Assembly: GCF_000503215.1 (NCBI RefSeq)
Contig: NZ_AYTD01000013.1
Coordinates: 1,230,009-1,294,008, forward strand
DNA from: Pseudomonas canadensis
Lineage (GTDB): Bacteria > Pseudomonadota > Gammaproteobacteria > Pseudomonadales > Pseudomonadaceae
Length of the DNA: 64,000 nt
Direction of reading: 5' to 3'
In this document: one piece after another, positions 16,760 to 25,667 of the stretch
Layout: each line of letters begins with the position of its first letter
Numbering within the stretch: position 1 is the stretch's first letter
The notes under the pieces: generated by a model
Seen by the model: only the letters and a program-made list of their open reading frames with translations
The model's database searches: none
Told to the model about the DNA's origin: nothing
Position numbers and translations under genes: made by a program

Positions 16760-18199
16760 TCACAGTCCGGCGGCGGTTTCCTGGCAGAGCTGGCTCGCCA
16801 GCATCCCCAACGTCATCAGCGCCCGCTCTGCCTCGCGGTTCCACGGCGTGCCGCAGTTGAGGCGAATACAGTGGTTGAACTGCTCGGTGTTACTGAAGAT
16901 CAGCCCCGGCGCGATGCTGATGCCCTGTTGCAGTGCACGTACGTGCAGTTCCTGGGTATTGACCCGGCCGGGCAAACTGACCCACAGGATGAAGCCGCCG
17001 GTCGGACGCGTCATCTGGGTGCCTTCCGGGAAATATTGCTGCACGGCCAGTTGGAAGGCGCTGAGGTTCTTGCGGTACTCCTGGCGGATGTAACGCAGGT
17101 GCCGGTCGTAACCGCCGTTTTCCAGGTACGCAGCGACGCCCATCTGCGTGACGCTGCACGCGGAGTGGGTGCTGAACATCTGCAAGCGCTGGATCTCCTG
17201 CTGGTACTTGCCGGCAATCATCCAACCGATGCGCACGCCGGGAGACAGTGTCTTGGAAAAGCTGGAGCAATAGATCACCCGATCCAGACGATCATAGGCC
17301 TTCAGGGCCTTGGTGCGGCCCAGTTCGAACATCAGCTCGCCGTAGATATCGTCCTCGACAATCTGGATATCGAAGTCCGACGCCAGGCGCAGCAACTGTT
17401 TCTGCCGTTCTTCGGGCATGGTACCGCCCAGCGGGTTACTCAACCGCGTGGTCAGCACCAGCGCCTTGATCGACCATTGGTTGGCCGCCAGTTGCAGGGC
17501 TTCCAGGCTCATGCCTGTGGACGGGTCGCTGGGGATCTCAATGACTTTGAGGCCCAACAGGTCGGCCAATTGCAGCAAGCCGTAATAGGTCGGTGATTCA
17601 GCGGCAATCAGGTCGCCAGGCCGCGTCAGTACGCGCAGCGACATTTGCAAGGCATCGACGCAACCGTGGGTGATCACCACTTCGGAAGGGTCCACCACCA
17701 CGCCTGCATCACGCATGCGGATCGCCACCTGGCGACGCAGCGGTTCGAAACCGGGGCTGAACATGTAGCTGAATGCCCGTGGGCTCTGGAAGCGCGTGAC
17801 CTTGGCCAACTGCTGGTGCAGCGCGCGTACCGGCAGGTAATCCACGCTCGGCACGGCGGCGCCCAGCGGGAACACCCCTTCGCGGCGCGACTCGCCCAAT
17901 ACCTGCTGGATGATACTGCTGCGGGTGACCAGGCCCGGGCGTTCGACCCGGGCGATGTCCGGCGTCGGTGCGGTGAGTGCTGGCGTCTGGTGCACGTAAT
18001 AGCCGGACTGCGGCCGCGCCCGAATCAGCCCCTGGTCTTCCAGGTTGGCGTAGGCCTGCAACACCGTGGCGTGGCTCACGTTCAACTGCGAGCTCATCTT
18101 GCGCACCGAAGGCACGCGCTCGCCCGGTTGATAGACACCGCGCCGGATATCCTCGGCCAGTTGCTGGGCGATGCGTTGGTAAAGCAACAGATTGGTCAT
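16760..18199 (-). CDS. MocR-type GntR regulator with PLP aminotransferase domain
   Basis: A 479-residue two-domain regulator. Residues 1-75 are a GntR winged helix (GVYQPGERVPSVRKMSSQLN, SHATVLQAYANLEDQGLI). Residues about 110-470 are a fold-type I aminotransferase with the PLP lysine in SSFSKTLSPGVRIGW, plus THGCVDALQ and NPLGGT. MocR proteins use bound PLP, or a PLP-linked amino compound, to control nearby promoters. The target here is not clear; the divergent upstream region holds only a REPIN and then the OmpA-lipoprotein genes on the same strand. The start ATG 18199 gives a normal family length. Confidence 0.92.
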   Translation of the reverse strand: MTNLLLYQRIAQQLAEDIRRGVYQPGERVPSVRKMSSQLNVSHATVLQAYANLEDQGLIRARPQSGYYVHQTPALTAPTPDIARVERPGLVTRSSIIQQVLGESRREGVFPLGAAVPSVDYLPVRALHQQLAKVTRFQSPRAFSYMFSPGFEPLRRQVAIRMRDAGVVVDPSEVVITHGCVDALQMSLRVLTRPGDLIAAESPTYYGLLQLADLLGLKVIEIPSDPSTGMSLEALQLAANQWSIKALVLTTRLSNPLGGTMPEERQKQLLRLASDFDIQIVEDDIYGELMFELGRTKALKAYDRLDRVIYCSSFSKTLSPGVRIGWMIAGKYQQEIQRLQMFSTHSACSVTQMGVAAYLENGGYDRHLRYIRQEYRKNLSAFQLAVQQYFPEGTQMTRPTGGFILWVSLPGRVNTQELHVRALQQGISIAPGLIFSNTEQFNHCIRLNCGTPWNREAERALMTLGMLASQLCQETAAGL

Positions 18200-18367
18200 G
18201 ACGCAGCACTCGATTTCACGGGTATTTTATTTTTGTGTGAAACATACCGGCACAGTTTAGAAGTGTACGGGGACAGTTGCCACAATAGTCGAGCGCGGGC
18301 GGGAGTGACAGTAAAAACTGTAATGCTAAGGCGCATAAAAAAACCGATCATTGACCGGCTTACGCCA

Positions 18368-18458
18368 CCTGTAGGAGCTGGCTTGCCAGCGATGCAGGCA
18401 ACTCGGTCTATCAAGTAAACCGAGGCGATGCTATCGCCGGCAAGCCAGCGCCTACAGG
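18368..18458. repeat. REPIN (GTAGGAGCTGGCTTGCCAGCGA class)
   Basis: Two inverted REP arms, TGTAGGAGCTGGCTTGCCAG at the left and its near-complement at the right, about 45 bases apart, the usual 90-bp REPIN layout. It lies between the MocR gene and the OmpA-lipoprotein operon. Confidence 0.9.
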
Positions 18459-18476
18459 TTGATCTGTGTCAGTTGC

Positions 18477-19292
18477 CTAACGAGCGGCGCCCAATTGGCC
18501 TTTTTCGTCGGAGAACACAATTTCCACGCGTCGGTTCTGCGCCCTGCCCCGCTCGGACGCATTGGCCTCCACCGGGTACTGGTCGCCATACCCCTCGACC
18601 TGGATGCGTTTTTCGTCGATGCCCAGGTCAACCAGCACATCCGCCACCGACTGTGCGCGGTCACGCGACAGTTTGAGGTTTTCGCGCTCGCCGCCGGTAT
18701 TGTCGGCATACCCCTCGATGCGCACCACGCGCTTGGGGTTGAGTTGCAGGAACTGTACGATTTTCAGCACCGTGCGGTTGGCCGAGTTTTTCAGCTCTGC
18801 TTCACCGGTATCGAACAGCACATCGCCCAGGGTCATCACCAGGCCACGGTCGGTTTGGGTAGTAGCCAGGCTGGCGATCTGTTCTTCAAGCCATTTGCCC
18901 TGCTGCTGCACGCTGATCAGCTTGTTTTCACGCAGGGCCAATTGCAGGCGTTGGCGCTCCAGTTCGAGCTTTACACCCCGCTCTTGGTTGAGCGCCTGTT
19001 CGGTATGTTCGCGGGCGATGGCGCTGTAGCGTTGGCTCAGGTAGGCGTAATGCACTACATCGGCACCGCTGCCCCAGTAGCTGGACAAGCGATCGGCGCG
19101 CGCCAGGGATTCACCGGCGCGGATCACGTCCTTGGGCGCAAAACGCAGCACGTTGGCGTCTTCCTTGACTTGCTGGAAGTCGTTACTTGCCTGCTGCAAG
19201 GCCTGCTCGCTGTCGGGATGAGTGGCGCAACCGCCCAACACGGCGGTGCCCAACAGTACCGCACAGCTCAAACCGCGGATCATCGGGCTCAT
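18477..19292 (-). CDS. OmpA-family lipoprotein with DUF4398-like N-terminus
   Basis: 271 residues. The lipobox VLGGC (acylated cysteine at 22) anchors it to the outer membrane. Residues 25-150 are charged and helical, resembling the DUF4398 region of its neighbour and probably forming a coiled coil. Residues 155-270 are an OmpA C-terminal peptidoglycan-binding domain (FDTGEAELK, EGYADNTGG, LSRDRAQSV, GYGDQYPVEAN, NRRVEI). It would tether the outer membrane to peptidoglycan. Its start overlaps the stop of the DUF4398 gene by four bases, so it is translationally coupled in a three-gene operon. Confidence 0.9.
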   Translation of the reverse strand: MSPMIRGLSCAVLLGTAVLGGCATHPDSEQALQQASNDFQQVKEDANVLRFAPKDVIRAGESLARADRLSSYWGSGADVVHYAYLSQRYSAIAREHTEQALNQERGVKLELERQRLQLALRENKLISVQQQGKWLEEQIASLATTQTDRGLVMTLGDVLFDTGEAELKNSANRTVLKIVQFLQLNPKRVVRIEGYADNTGGERENLKLSRDRAQSVADVLVDLGIDEKRIQVEGYGDQYPVEANASERGRAQNRRVEIVFSDEKGQLGAAR

Positions 19293-19651
19293 TGGGCTTC
19301 TCCCAACTGCAACTGCTTGCGCAGACGGGTGATGCGGGCGTTGAGCACGTTCAACTGTTCCTGGCTCTTGCGGGTCAGCACTTGGGCTTCGGCCAGGCGT
19401 GCATCCAGTTCGGCTTGCTCGAAACGCATACGTGCGTTTTTGTAGGATTGGTCGGCCATGCTCGACTTGGCCCGGGCGAACTTGGCTTCAGCCAGTTTCA
19501 ATTCAGGCGATTCATCCGCGTTGGCCCCCACGGCACTGGCTTGCTCCAAGGCTTGCTGGGTGAGGCGCATTTGTTCATTCGGCGCAGGATCGGCTGCACA
19601 TCCCGCCAGAGCGACAACGGCGAGGGCCGCGAAAAGAGGTCGAAGAGTCAC
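19289..19651 (-). CDS. DUF4398-domain lipoprotein
   Basis: A 120-residue lipoprotein with lipobox ALAGC (cysteine 18), then an almost wholly helical, Ala/Glu/Gln-rich region (residues 30-120) matching the DUF4398 pattern of short helical repeats (ELKLAEAKFARAKSSM, ARMRFEQAELDARLAEAQV). It probably forms a coiled coil in the periplasm next to its partner, the OmpA-family lipoprotein encoded immediately downstream with a 4-base overlap. The function is unknown; an envelope spacer or chaperone role is inference. Confidence 0.88.
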   Translation of the reverse strand: MTLRPLFAALAVVALAGCAADPAPNEQMRLTQQALEQASAVGANADESPELKLAEAKFARAKSSMADQSYKNARMRFEQAELDARLAEAQVLTRKSQEQLNVLNARITRLRKQLQLGEAQ

Positions 19652-19660
19652 TGAAAATCC

Positions 19661-20476
19661 CTACTTTGTTGGGGTGCCGACGGGTTGCTGCAATTGCGCT
19701 TTCCAGCGCTCCAGATTGCTCTGCAACGCAGCTTGCGCCACACCGGACGCGGGCAATTCTGTCATCTTTTTGGCCAGCTGTCCGCGCAGCCACGGATCAT
19801 TGCAGGCCGAGTTGTGGGAAATCGCCAGGTACAGGCCCGGCTGGTCGATGGGAATATCACGGGCAACCAAGTCGTTGCTCATGCCCAAGGTCTGCGCCAT
19901 GGCCATACCGGAATAACGCCCGGCGAGCACGTAGTCCACTTCACCCAGCAGCAGTTTCTGGAACGCTGGCGTCAGCGACGGCAGGCGTTGCAGGCTCAGT
20001 TGCTCACCGGCGAAGGTTTCGAAGGCCGCGCTCAAACGCGCACGTTCCGACACTGCGCCTTTGTGCCCGTGCAGGTCGGCGGGCGTGACATAGGCCAGCG
20101 CCGAGTCCTTGCGCGTCCACACCAGATAGTCGAGCTGCACCAGCGCCGGATGGATGTAGTCGAGGGTTTCCAGCTCGCCCAGGTTCAGCGGCGCGTCGGC
20201 GAGGATATCCATGCGCCCGCTGCGCACTTCCTCCAGGGCCAGGGAGCGTTTGCCACCGTAGAGCAGGTCGACTTTCAAGCCGAGGTCCTTGCCCACTTGT
20301 TGCAATACATCGGCGGTGGCGCCGATCAGGTGCGTGGGATCTTGCGGGTCGCGCCAGAGCAACGGCGGTGCGTCCGGGCTGCCGGTGATCACCAGGCGAT
20401 CGCATTTGCCGGCTGCCAGCGACAGCGTCGGCAGCAATGTGAGGCCCAGCAGTACCGCCCAAGGGCGCAATTCCAT
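19661..20476 (-). CDS. Periplasmic solute-binding protein, SBP_bac_3 type
   Basis: 271 residues from ATG 20476. The first 21 form a signal peptide (MELRPWAVLLGLTLLPTLSLA). The mature part has the family pattern GATADVLQQVGKDLGLKVDL, DILADAPLNLGELETLDYIHPALV and LLLGEVDYVLAGRYSGMAMA, like amino-acid or polar-compound binding domains. No ABC permease or ATPase gene is adjacent. The gene is first in a three-gene operon with two lipoproteins (9-base gap), so it may act in envelope sensing rather than uptake. That is inference; the ligand is unknown. Confidence 0.8.
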   Translation of the reverse strand: MELRPWAVLLGLTLLPTLSLAAGKCDRLVITGSPDAPPLLWRDPQDPTHLIGATADVLQQVGKDLGLKVDLLYGGKRSLALEEVRSGRMDILADAPLNLGELETLDYIHPALVQLDYLVWTRKDSALAYVTPADLHGHKGAVSERARLSAAFETFAGEQLSLQRLPSLTPAFQKLLLGEVDYVLAGRYSGMAMAQTLGMSNDLVARDIPIDQPGLYLAISHNSACNDPWLRGQLAKKMTELPASGVAQAALQSNLERWKAQLQQPVGTPTK

Positions 20477-20495
20477 GGCGTGTGTCTCCAAGTCA

Positions 20496-20526
20496 AAAAA
20501 AAGCCCGGTCACAAGGACCGGGCTCT
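20496..20526 (-). terminator. Intrinsic terminator of etfBA
   Basis: Stem AGCCCGGTC / GACCGGGCT with a 5-base loop and a run of eight T on the minus strand, 20 bases after etfA. Confidence 0.9.
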
Positions 20527-20546
20527 TTATAAGTGAAGCGACTGGA

Positions 20547-21476
20547 TTAGACCAGCTTCTCCAACTCAGGGACGGCTTCGAACAAGTCCGCCACCAGGCC
20601 GTAATCAGCCACCTGGAAGATCGGCGCTTCTTCGTCCTTGTTGATCGCAACGATCACTTTGGAGTCTTTCATACCGGCCAAGTGCTGGATCGCGCCGGAG
20701 ATACCGACGGCGATGTACAGCTGTGGCGCAACGATCTTGCCGGTCTGGCCGACCTGCATGTCGTTGGGTACGAAACCTGCGTCAACGGCCGCGCGGGAAG
20801 CGCCGACCGCAGCGCCCAGCTTGTCGGCCAGGGCGTACAGGTGCTTGAAGTTGTCACCGTTCTGCATGCCACGGCCGCCGGAAACGACGATCTTGGCAGC
20901 GGTCAGCTCAGGACGATCCGACTTGGCCAGCTCTTCGCCTACGAAGCTGGAAGTGCCAGCGTCGTGGGCAGCCGCAACGGCTTCAACGGCAGCCGAACCA
21001 CCTTCGGCGGCAACCGGGTCGAAACCGGTAGCACGCACAGTGATGACTTTGACCGAAGCGTTGGACTGTACGGTAGCGATGGCGTTACCGGCGTAGATTG
21101 GGCGCTTGAAGGTGTCGGCGCTTTCAACCGATATGATCTCGGAGATCTGGTCAACGTCCAGCTGCGCGGCAACGCGTGGCAGGATGTTTTTGCCGTTGGA
21201 GGTAGCAGCAGCCAGGATGTGGCTGTAGCCAGCGCCCAACTCAGCTACCAGCGGCGCAACGTTTTCTGGCAACTGATGCGCGTAGGCGGCATTGTCAGCG
21301 TTCAGGACTTTGCTCACGCCCGCGATTTTCGCAGCGGCTTCAGCCACGGCGCCAGCGCCCTGGCCGGCAACCAGTACGTGAATGTCTCCACCGATTTTAG
21401 CGGCGGCAGCCACGGTGTTCAGGGTGGCCGGGGCCAGCACCTTGTTATCGTGTTCGGCGATTACGAGGATAGTCAT
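20547..21476 (-). CDS. etfA: Electron transfer flavoprotein alpha subunit
   Basis: 309 residues. The FAD-binding C-terminal half is clear ([67 protein letters not shown]). With EtfB it forms the heterodimer that takes electrons from acyl-CoA dehydrogenases and passes them to ETF:ubiquinone oxidoreductase. It lies two bases after etfB on the minus strand and is followed by a strong terminator. Its length is normal for the family. Confidence 0.97.
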   Translation of the reverse strand: MTILVIAEHDNKVLAPATLNTVAAAAKIGGDIHVLVAGQGAGAVAEAAAKIAGVSKVLNADNAAYAHQLPENVAPLVAELGAGYSHILAAATSNGKNILPRVAAQLDVDQISEIISVESADTFKRPIYAGNAIATVQSNASVKVITVRATGFDPVAAEGGSAAVEAVAAAHDAGTSSFVGEELAKSDRPELTAAKIVVSGGRGMQNGDNFKHLYALADKLGAAVGASRAAVDAGFVPNDMQVGQTGKIVAPQLYIAVGISGAIQHLAGMKDSKVIVAINKDEEAPIFQVADYGLVADLFEAVPELEKLV

Positions 21477-21478
21477 GA

Positions 21479-22228
21479 TCAGATCACCTTCGCTTCGTTT
21501 TTCAGTTTCTCGACCAGTTCGGCCACCGACTTGACCTTGATGCCCGCGCTGCGTGCAGCCGGTGCTTCAACCTTGACGGTCTTGTTGGTGGAGGCGGTGG
21601 AAACGCCCAAAGCTTCAGGAGTAACCGACTCAAGCGGCTTCTTCTTGGCTTTCATGATGTTTGGCAGGGACGCGTAGCGCGGCTCGTTCAAACGCAGGTC
21701 GGTGGTGACGATGGCCGGCAGCTTCAAGGAAACGGTCTGCGCGCCGCCGTCGATTTCACGGGTTACAGCTACGCTGTCGCCGCTCACTTCGACTTTGGAA
21801 GCGAAGGTGCCCTGGCCGTAACCGGTCAGTGCAGCCAGCATCTGGCCGGTCTGGTTGTTGTCGCTGTCGATGGCCTGTTTGCCGAGGATCACCAGCTGAG
21901 GCTGTTCCTTGTCGACAACGGCTTTGAGCAGCTTGGCCACGGCCAGGGAGGTCAGCTCTTCAGCGGACTCGACCAGGATGGCGCGGTCGGCACCCAGTGC
22001 CAGGGCGGTACGCAGCTGCTCTTGAGCAGTGGTAGGGCCGATGGAAACCACGACGATTTCAGTTGCCACGCCTTTCTCTTTCAGGCGGACGGCTTCTTCC
22101 ACAGCGATTTCGCAGAAAGGGTTCATCGACATCTTGACGTTAGCAAGGTCGACGCCGGAATTGTCCGCCTTGACGCGAACTTTCACGTTGTAATCGACAA
22201 CGCGTTTGACAGCTACAAGAACCTTCAT
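21479..22228 (-). CDS. etfB: Electron transfer flavoprotein beta subunit
   Basis: 249 residues, starting [20 protein letters not shown], with the typical EtfB blocks [58 protein letters not shown] and [20 protein letters not shown] (the loop near the dehydrogenase docking site). It is the first gene of etfBA and is divergent from etfD across a 506-base intergenic region. In P. aeruginosa these genes belong to the PsrA regulon, and a PsrA-like site lies in this intergenic region. Confidence 0.97.
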   Translation of the reverse strand: MKVLVAVKRVVDYNVKVRVKADNSGVDLANVKMSMNPFCEIAVEEAVRLKEKGVATEIVVVSIGPTTAQEQLRTALALGADRAILVESAEELTSLAVAKLLKAVVDKEQPQLVILGKQAIDSDNNQTGQMLAALTGYGQGTFASKVEVSGDSVAVTREIDGGAQTVSLKLPAIVTTDLRLNEPRYASLPNIMKAKKKPLESVTPEALGVSTASTNKTVKVEAPAARSAGIKVKSVAELVEKLKNEAKVI

Positions 22229-22491
22229 GGATTCCTCGTTACTCTCCGGTGAAAAGAAAGTCGCCTAGGCGAACCTGGCGGTTGATGCTCATCGGCACAC
22301 AAGGGCACCTCCAAAAACGCAGGCGGCGACCTTGCTCACGGGAAATGATGACCGTTCGTCAGGGGTGACTGAGAGGTCATTCTTTATCGCAGCGTGTAAA
22401 CTGCGCGCCATTGTCTGGACGCGCGCCACCTGTCTCGCTTTTGGACGTGCTCTTGAAACCTGCAGTCTGCCTACGGTTAGCGCAAAACCGA

Positions 22492-22529
22492 CCGTATATT
22501 GACCGGAACACCTATTCTGGTCAATACGG
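22492..22529. promoter_or_regulatory. Imperfect inverted repeat in the etfB-etfD intergenic region
   Basis: Arms CCGTATATTGACC (22492-22504) and GGTCAATACGG (22519-22529) with a 14-base centre. It is distinct from the PsrA-type site and nearer to etfB. An operator or an RNA hairpin are both possible. Confidence 0.35.
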
Positions 22530-22584
22530 CAAAATAGCCAGTCATAAGCCGCACCACTTTGATTTACCTAGCCTGCGGGCAATT

Positions 22585-22598
22585 CAAACAAACGTTTG
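22585..22598 (+). promoter_or_regulatory. PsrA-type operator upstream of etfD
   Basis: CAAAC-N4-GTTTG, an exact fit to the published PsrA recognition pattern (G/C)AAAC(N2-4)GTTT(G/C). It contains the 12-bp palindrome ACAAACGTTTGT (22588-22599) and ends three bases before the -35 box of etfD, so binding should block polymerase. PsrA is released by long-chain acyl-CoA, so etfD would be induced by fatty acids. Confidence 0.7.
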
Positions 22599-22600
22599 TA

Positions 22601-22629
22601 TTGGACGCTAGCAGTGGTGTAGATATAAT
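22601..22629 (+). promoter_or_regulatory. Sigma-70 promoter of etfD
   Basis: TTGGAC (22601-22606), a 17-base spacer, and a perfect TATAAT (22624-22629). The leader to the GTG start is about 100 nt. Confidence 0.8.
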
Positions 22630-22734
22630 GCGCCACCTAGAGAGAAAGGTGGGTCTTGCCGTTGCCGCAAGACAACACCGAACCTCCACCCATTAGAAAA
22701 AAAAGCCTGTTGAGCCTTGAGTAGGAGATAGCCT

Positions 22735-24399
22735 GTGGAACGCGAATACATGGAATTCGACGTGGTCATCGTCGGCGCTGGCCCGGCGGGACTGTCTGCC
22801 GCCTGCCGACTGAAGCAGAAGGCCGCCGAAGCCGGTAAGGAAATCAGCGTCTGCGTGGTCGAGAAAGGCTCCGAAGTCGGCGCGCATATCCTCTCCGGTG
22901 CCGTGTTCGAACCACGCGCCCTGAACGAACTGTTCCCGGACTGGAAAGAACTCGGCGCCCCGCTCAACACTCCGGTGGTGCGCGATGACATCTATGTACT
23001 GCGCAGCCCCGAAGCCTCCACCAAGGTGCCTGACTTCTTTGTGCCCAAGACCATGCACAACGAAGGCAACTACATCATCTCCCTGGGCAACCTGTGCCGC
23101 TGGCTGGCCCAGCAGGCCGAGAACCTGGGCGTGGAAGTCTACCCAGGCTTCGCCGCACAGGAAGCGTTGTTCGACGAAAACGGCGTGGTGCGCGGGATCA
23201 TCACCGGCGACCTCGGCGTCGACCGTGAAGGCAACCCGAAAGAAGGCGTCTACACCCCCGGCATGGAACTGCGCGGTAAGTACACGCTGTTCGCCGAAGG
23301 TTGCCGTGGCCACATCGGCAAGCAGCTGATCCAGCGTTTCAACCTGGACAGCGACGCCGACGCCCAGCATTACGGCATCGGCCTGAAGGAAATCTGGGAA
23401 ATCGACCCAGCCAAGCACCAACCTGGCCTGGTGGTGCACACCGCTGGTTGGCCGCTGGACATCATGAGCGCCGAAAACACCGGCGGCTCGTTCCTCTATC
23501 ACCTGGAAAACAACCAGGTGGTGGTCGGCTTGATCGTCGACCTGTCCTACAGCAACACCTTCCTGTCGCCGTTCGATGAGTTCCAGCGCCTCAAGCACCA
23601 CCCGGTGCTGGCCCAATACCTGGAAGGCGGCAAACGCATCAGCTACGGCGCACGCGCCATCTGCAAAGGCGGCCTGAACTCGCTGCCGAAGATGGTCTTC
23701 AAGGGCGGCGCGCTGATCGGTTGCGACCTCGGCACCCTGAACTTCGCCAAGATCAAGGGCAGCCATACCGCGATGAAGTCCGGCATGCTCGCCGCCGACG
23801 CCGTGGCCGACCGCCTGTTCGCCGAATCCGAAGGCGGTGATGAACTGACCGCTTACGTCGACAGCTTCAAGTCCAGTTGGCTCTACGAAGAACTGTTCGC
23901 CAGCCGCAACTTCGGCCCGGCGATGCACAAGTTCGGCCCGATCATCGGCGCCGGCTTCAACTGGTTCGACCAGAACATCCTGGGCGGCAAAATGCCGTTC
24001 ACCCTGCACGACACCAAGCCGGACTACGCCTGCCTCAAGCTGGCCAAGGACAGCAAGAAAATCGACTACCCGAAACCCGACGGCAAGCTGAGCTTCGACA
24101 AGTTGAGCTCGGTGTTCATCTCCGGTACCAACCACGAAGAAGAGCAACCGTGCCACTTGAAGCTCAAGGACCCGAGCATCCCGATCGGCACCAACCTGCC
24201 GCTCTACGATGAACCGGCGCAGCGCTACTGCCCGGCCGGCGTGTATGAAGTGATCACCAAAGAAGACGGCGAGAAGCGCTTCCAGATCAACGCCCAGAAC
24301 TGCGTGCACTGCAAGACCTGTGACATCAAGGACCCTTCGCAGAACATCACCTGGGTCACACCGGAAGGCGCGGGCGGGCCGACTTACCCGAATATGTAA
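22735..24399 (+). CDS. etfD: Electron transfer flavoprotein-ubiquinone oxidoreductase
   Basis: 554 residues. Residues 1-40 have the FAD-binding GAGPAGLSAACRLK fold and VVEKGSEVG. The middle carries the ubiquinone- and membrane-binding surface. The C-terminus has a 4Fe-4S cluster domain (RYCPAGVYE, NAQNCVHCKTCDIKDP). It transfers electrons from reduced ETF to ubiquinone at the inner membrane. The GTG start at 22735 is favoured because GGAG lies 8 bases before it; ATG at 22750 is the alternative. It is divergent from etfBA and has its own promoter, with a PsrA-like site. Confidence 0.97.
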   Translation: MEREYMEFDVVIVGAGPAGLSAACRLKQKAAEAGKEISVCVVEKGSEVGAHILSGAVFEPRALNELFPDWKELGAPLNTPVVRDDIYVLRSPEASTKVPDFFVPKTMHNEGNYIISLGNLCRWLAQQAENLGVEVYPGFAAQEALFDENGVVRGIITGDLGVDREGNPKEGVYTPGMELRGKYTLFAEGCRGHIGKQLIQRFNLDSDADAQHYGIGLKEIWEIDPAKHQPGLVVHTAGWPLDIMSAENTGGSFLYHLENNQVVVGLIVDLSYSNTFLSPFDEFQRLKHHPVLAQYLEGGKRISYGARAICKGGLNSLPKMVFKGGALIGCDLGTLNFAKIKGSHTAMKSGMLAADAVADRLFAESEGGDELTAYVDSFKSSWLYEELFASRNFGPAMHKFGPIIGAGFNWFDQNILGGKMPFTLHDTKPDYACLKLAKDSKKIDYPKPDGKLSFDKLSSVFISGTNHEEEQPCHLKLKDPSIPIGTNLPLYDEPAQRYCPAGVYEVITKEDGEKRFQINAQNCVHCKTCDIKDPSQNITWVTPEGAGGPTYPNM

Positions 24400-24414
24400 G
24401 CCCGCTGCTTGAAT

Positions 24415-24446
24415 AAAAAAAGGCTCCCAAATGGGAGCCTTTTTTG
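24415..24446. terminator. Bidirectional intrinsic terminator after etfD
   Basis: AGGCTCCC-AAAT-GGGAGCCT stem with an A-run on the left and a T-run on the right. It ends etfD and could also stop the AraC-family gene from the other side. Confidence 0.9.
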
Positions 24447-24476
24447 TGGCCCGAAAAAAGCCAGTCACCTCGGTCA

Positions 24477-24571
24477 AATGTGGGAGCGGGCTTGCTCGCG
24501 AAGGCGGCCTGTCAGTTGAGGAATGTGTTAGCTGACCCACCGTATTCGCGAGCAAGCCCGCTCCCACATTT
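24477..24571. repeat. REPIN (GTGGGAGCGGGCTTGCTCGCGA class)
   Basis: Inverted arms TGTGGGAGCGGGCTTGCTCG and the reciprocal sequence about 45 bases apart. It lies immediately downstream of the etfD terminator. Confidence 0.92.
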
Positions 24572-24592
24572 ACGGTGTTGTGCCTGGTGGAA

Positions 24593-25486
24593 TTATGCGG
24601 CGCGTTCTTCACCAGGATTGCGCAGGAAATAGCGCTTATATTCCCGACTGAACTGCGACGTACTCTGATACCCCACGTTATGCGCCGCCTGCGCTACGCC
24701 CATGCCCTCCACCAGCAGCAGTTGCTGGGCCTTGAGCAAGCGCAGCCGCTTCAGGTACTGCACCGGCGACAACAACGTGCAGCGTTTGAAATGCTCATGA
24801 AACGTCGACGCACTCATGTGCGCATACCCCGCCAGCGTCTCGATATTCAGCGGCTCGGCGTAATGGGCATGCAGGTGATTCAGCGACGTGGCGATCCGCG
24901 AAAACTGTCCCTGTTGTTCCACCAGCGCCCGCAACACATCCGCCTGCGGGCCACGCAACGCGGTGAACAACACTTCCCTGACACGCGCCGGGCCCATGAT
25001 CCGGCTTTCCAGCGGATCGTGCAGGCATTGCAATAGTCGCTCGACAGCGCCGCGCATTGCGTCATCGAGCATCACCGAGCTCATCGACTCCAGCGTCTGT
25101 GCGGTCGGTGGCGGTCCGGCCTGAATGCCCATGGCCATGACCAGTTCACCCAGCACCACGCGGTCAATGCCCACCGTGACGCCGTACAACGGCGCATCGG
25201 ACGCCATGGCAAACGTCTCGCACTCGAACGGCACCGGCATCGCCTGGATCAGGTAATGCCCGGCGCCATACTCCAGCGTACGCGGGCCGAGGTAGGCAAC
25301 TTTGCTGCCCTGGGCCACGAACATCAGGCTTGGCTCGTAGATCTGCGGCCCACGCGCCACGTCGCAACTGGCGCGCAGCACCTGCACGCCAGGCAAGTTC
25401 GTCGGCGAGAAACCGTCGCAGGGCGTGAGCCCTTCAATCAAGGCAACCAGCGTGGCGTTGGCATCGAGATGGCGGGTGAGCAACAT
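24593..25486 (-). CDS. AraC-family transcriptional regulator
   Basis: 297 residues. The N-terminal domain (about 1-190) is of the AraC_N type (VAQGSKVAYLGPRTLEYGAGHYLIQAMPVP). The C-terminal 100 residues form two helix-turn-helix motifs (LAGYAHMSASTFHEHFKRC, MGVAQAAHNVGYQSTSQFSREYKRYF). It is divergent from the zinc alcohol dehydrogenase gene, with 181 bases between the start codons, so it probably controls that gene in response to an aldehyde, as in the E. coli yqhC/yqhD arrangement. That link is inference. Confidence 0.9.
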   Translation of the reverse strand: MLLTRHLDANATLVALIEGLTPCDGFSPTNLPGVQVLRASCDVARGPQIYEPSLMFVAQGSKVAYLGPRTLEYGAGHYLIQAMPVPFECETFAMASDAPLYGVTVGIDRVVLGELVMAMGIQAGPPPTAQTLESMSSVMLDDAMRGAVERLLQCLHDPLESRIMGPARVREVLFTALRGPQADVLRALVEQQGQFSRIATSLNHLHAHYAEPLNIETLAGYAHMSASTFHEHFKRCTLLSPVQYLKRLRLLKAQQLLLVEGMGVAQAAHNVGYQSTSQFSREYKRYFLRNPGEERAA

Positions 25487-25667
25487 GGCAAAAAACTTCG
25501 CGAAAAGGGGATGAGAGCATCATCGCAGGTCTCGCGTCACAAGGATCCAAACACGGGGCACTCCCGGACGAATAGGCATGAGACTCGGAGCAATCGCCAT
25601 GGCCGCATCAGGACCCGGCGCGGAGAATGCGCCACCTCACCTGTCATTGCTTTTGCGAGGTCTCCCC

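Noticed and set aside
18202-18367. Possible small gene upstream of the MocR regulator.
   Set aside because: Frames here are short, lack a ribosome binding site and overlap the REPIN and the promoter region of the regulator.
24477-24571. Could the paired repeats be a CRISPR array or IS ends?
   Set aside because: Each is a single pair of inverted arms about 90 bases long, scattered through intergenic gaps. There are no repeated spacers and no transposase, which is the layout of REPINs.
22693-24612. A roughly 640-codon frame antisense to etfD.
   Set aside because: It is a high-GC shadow of etfD. It begins in the REPIN, has no family pattern, and etfD itself is fully supported.
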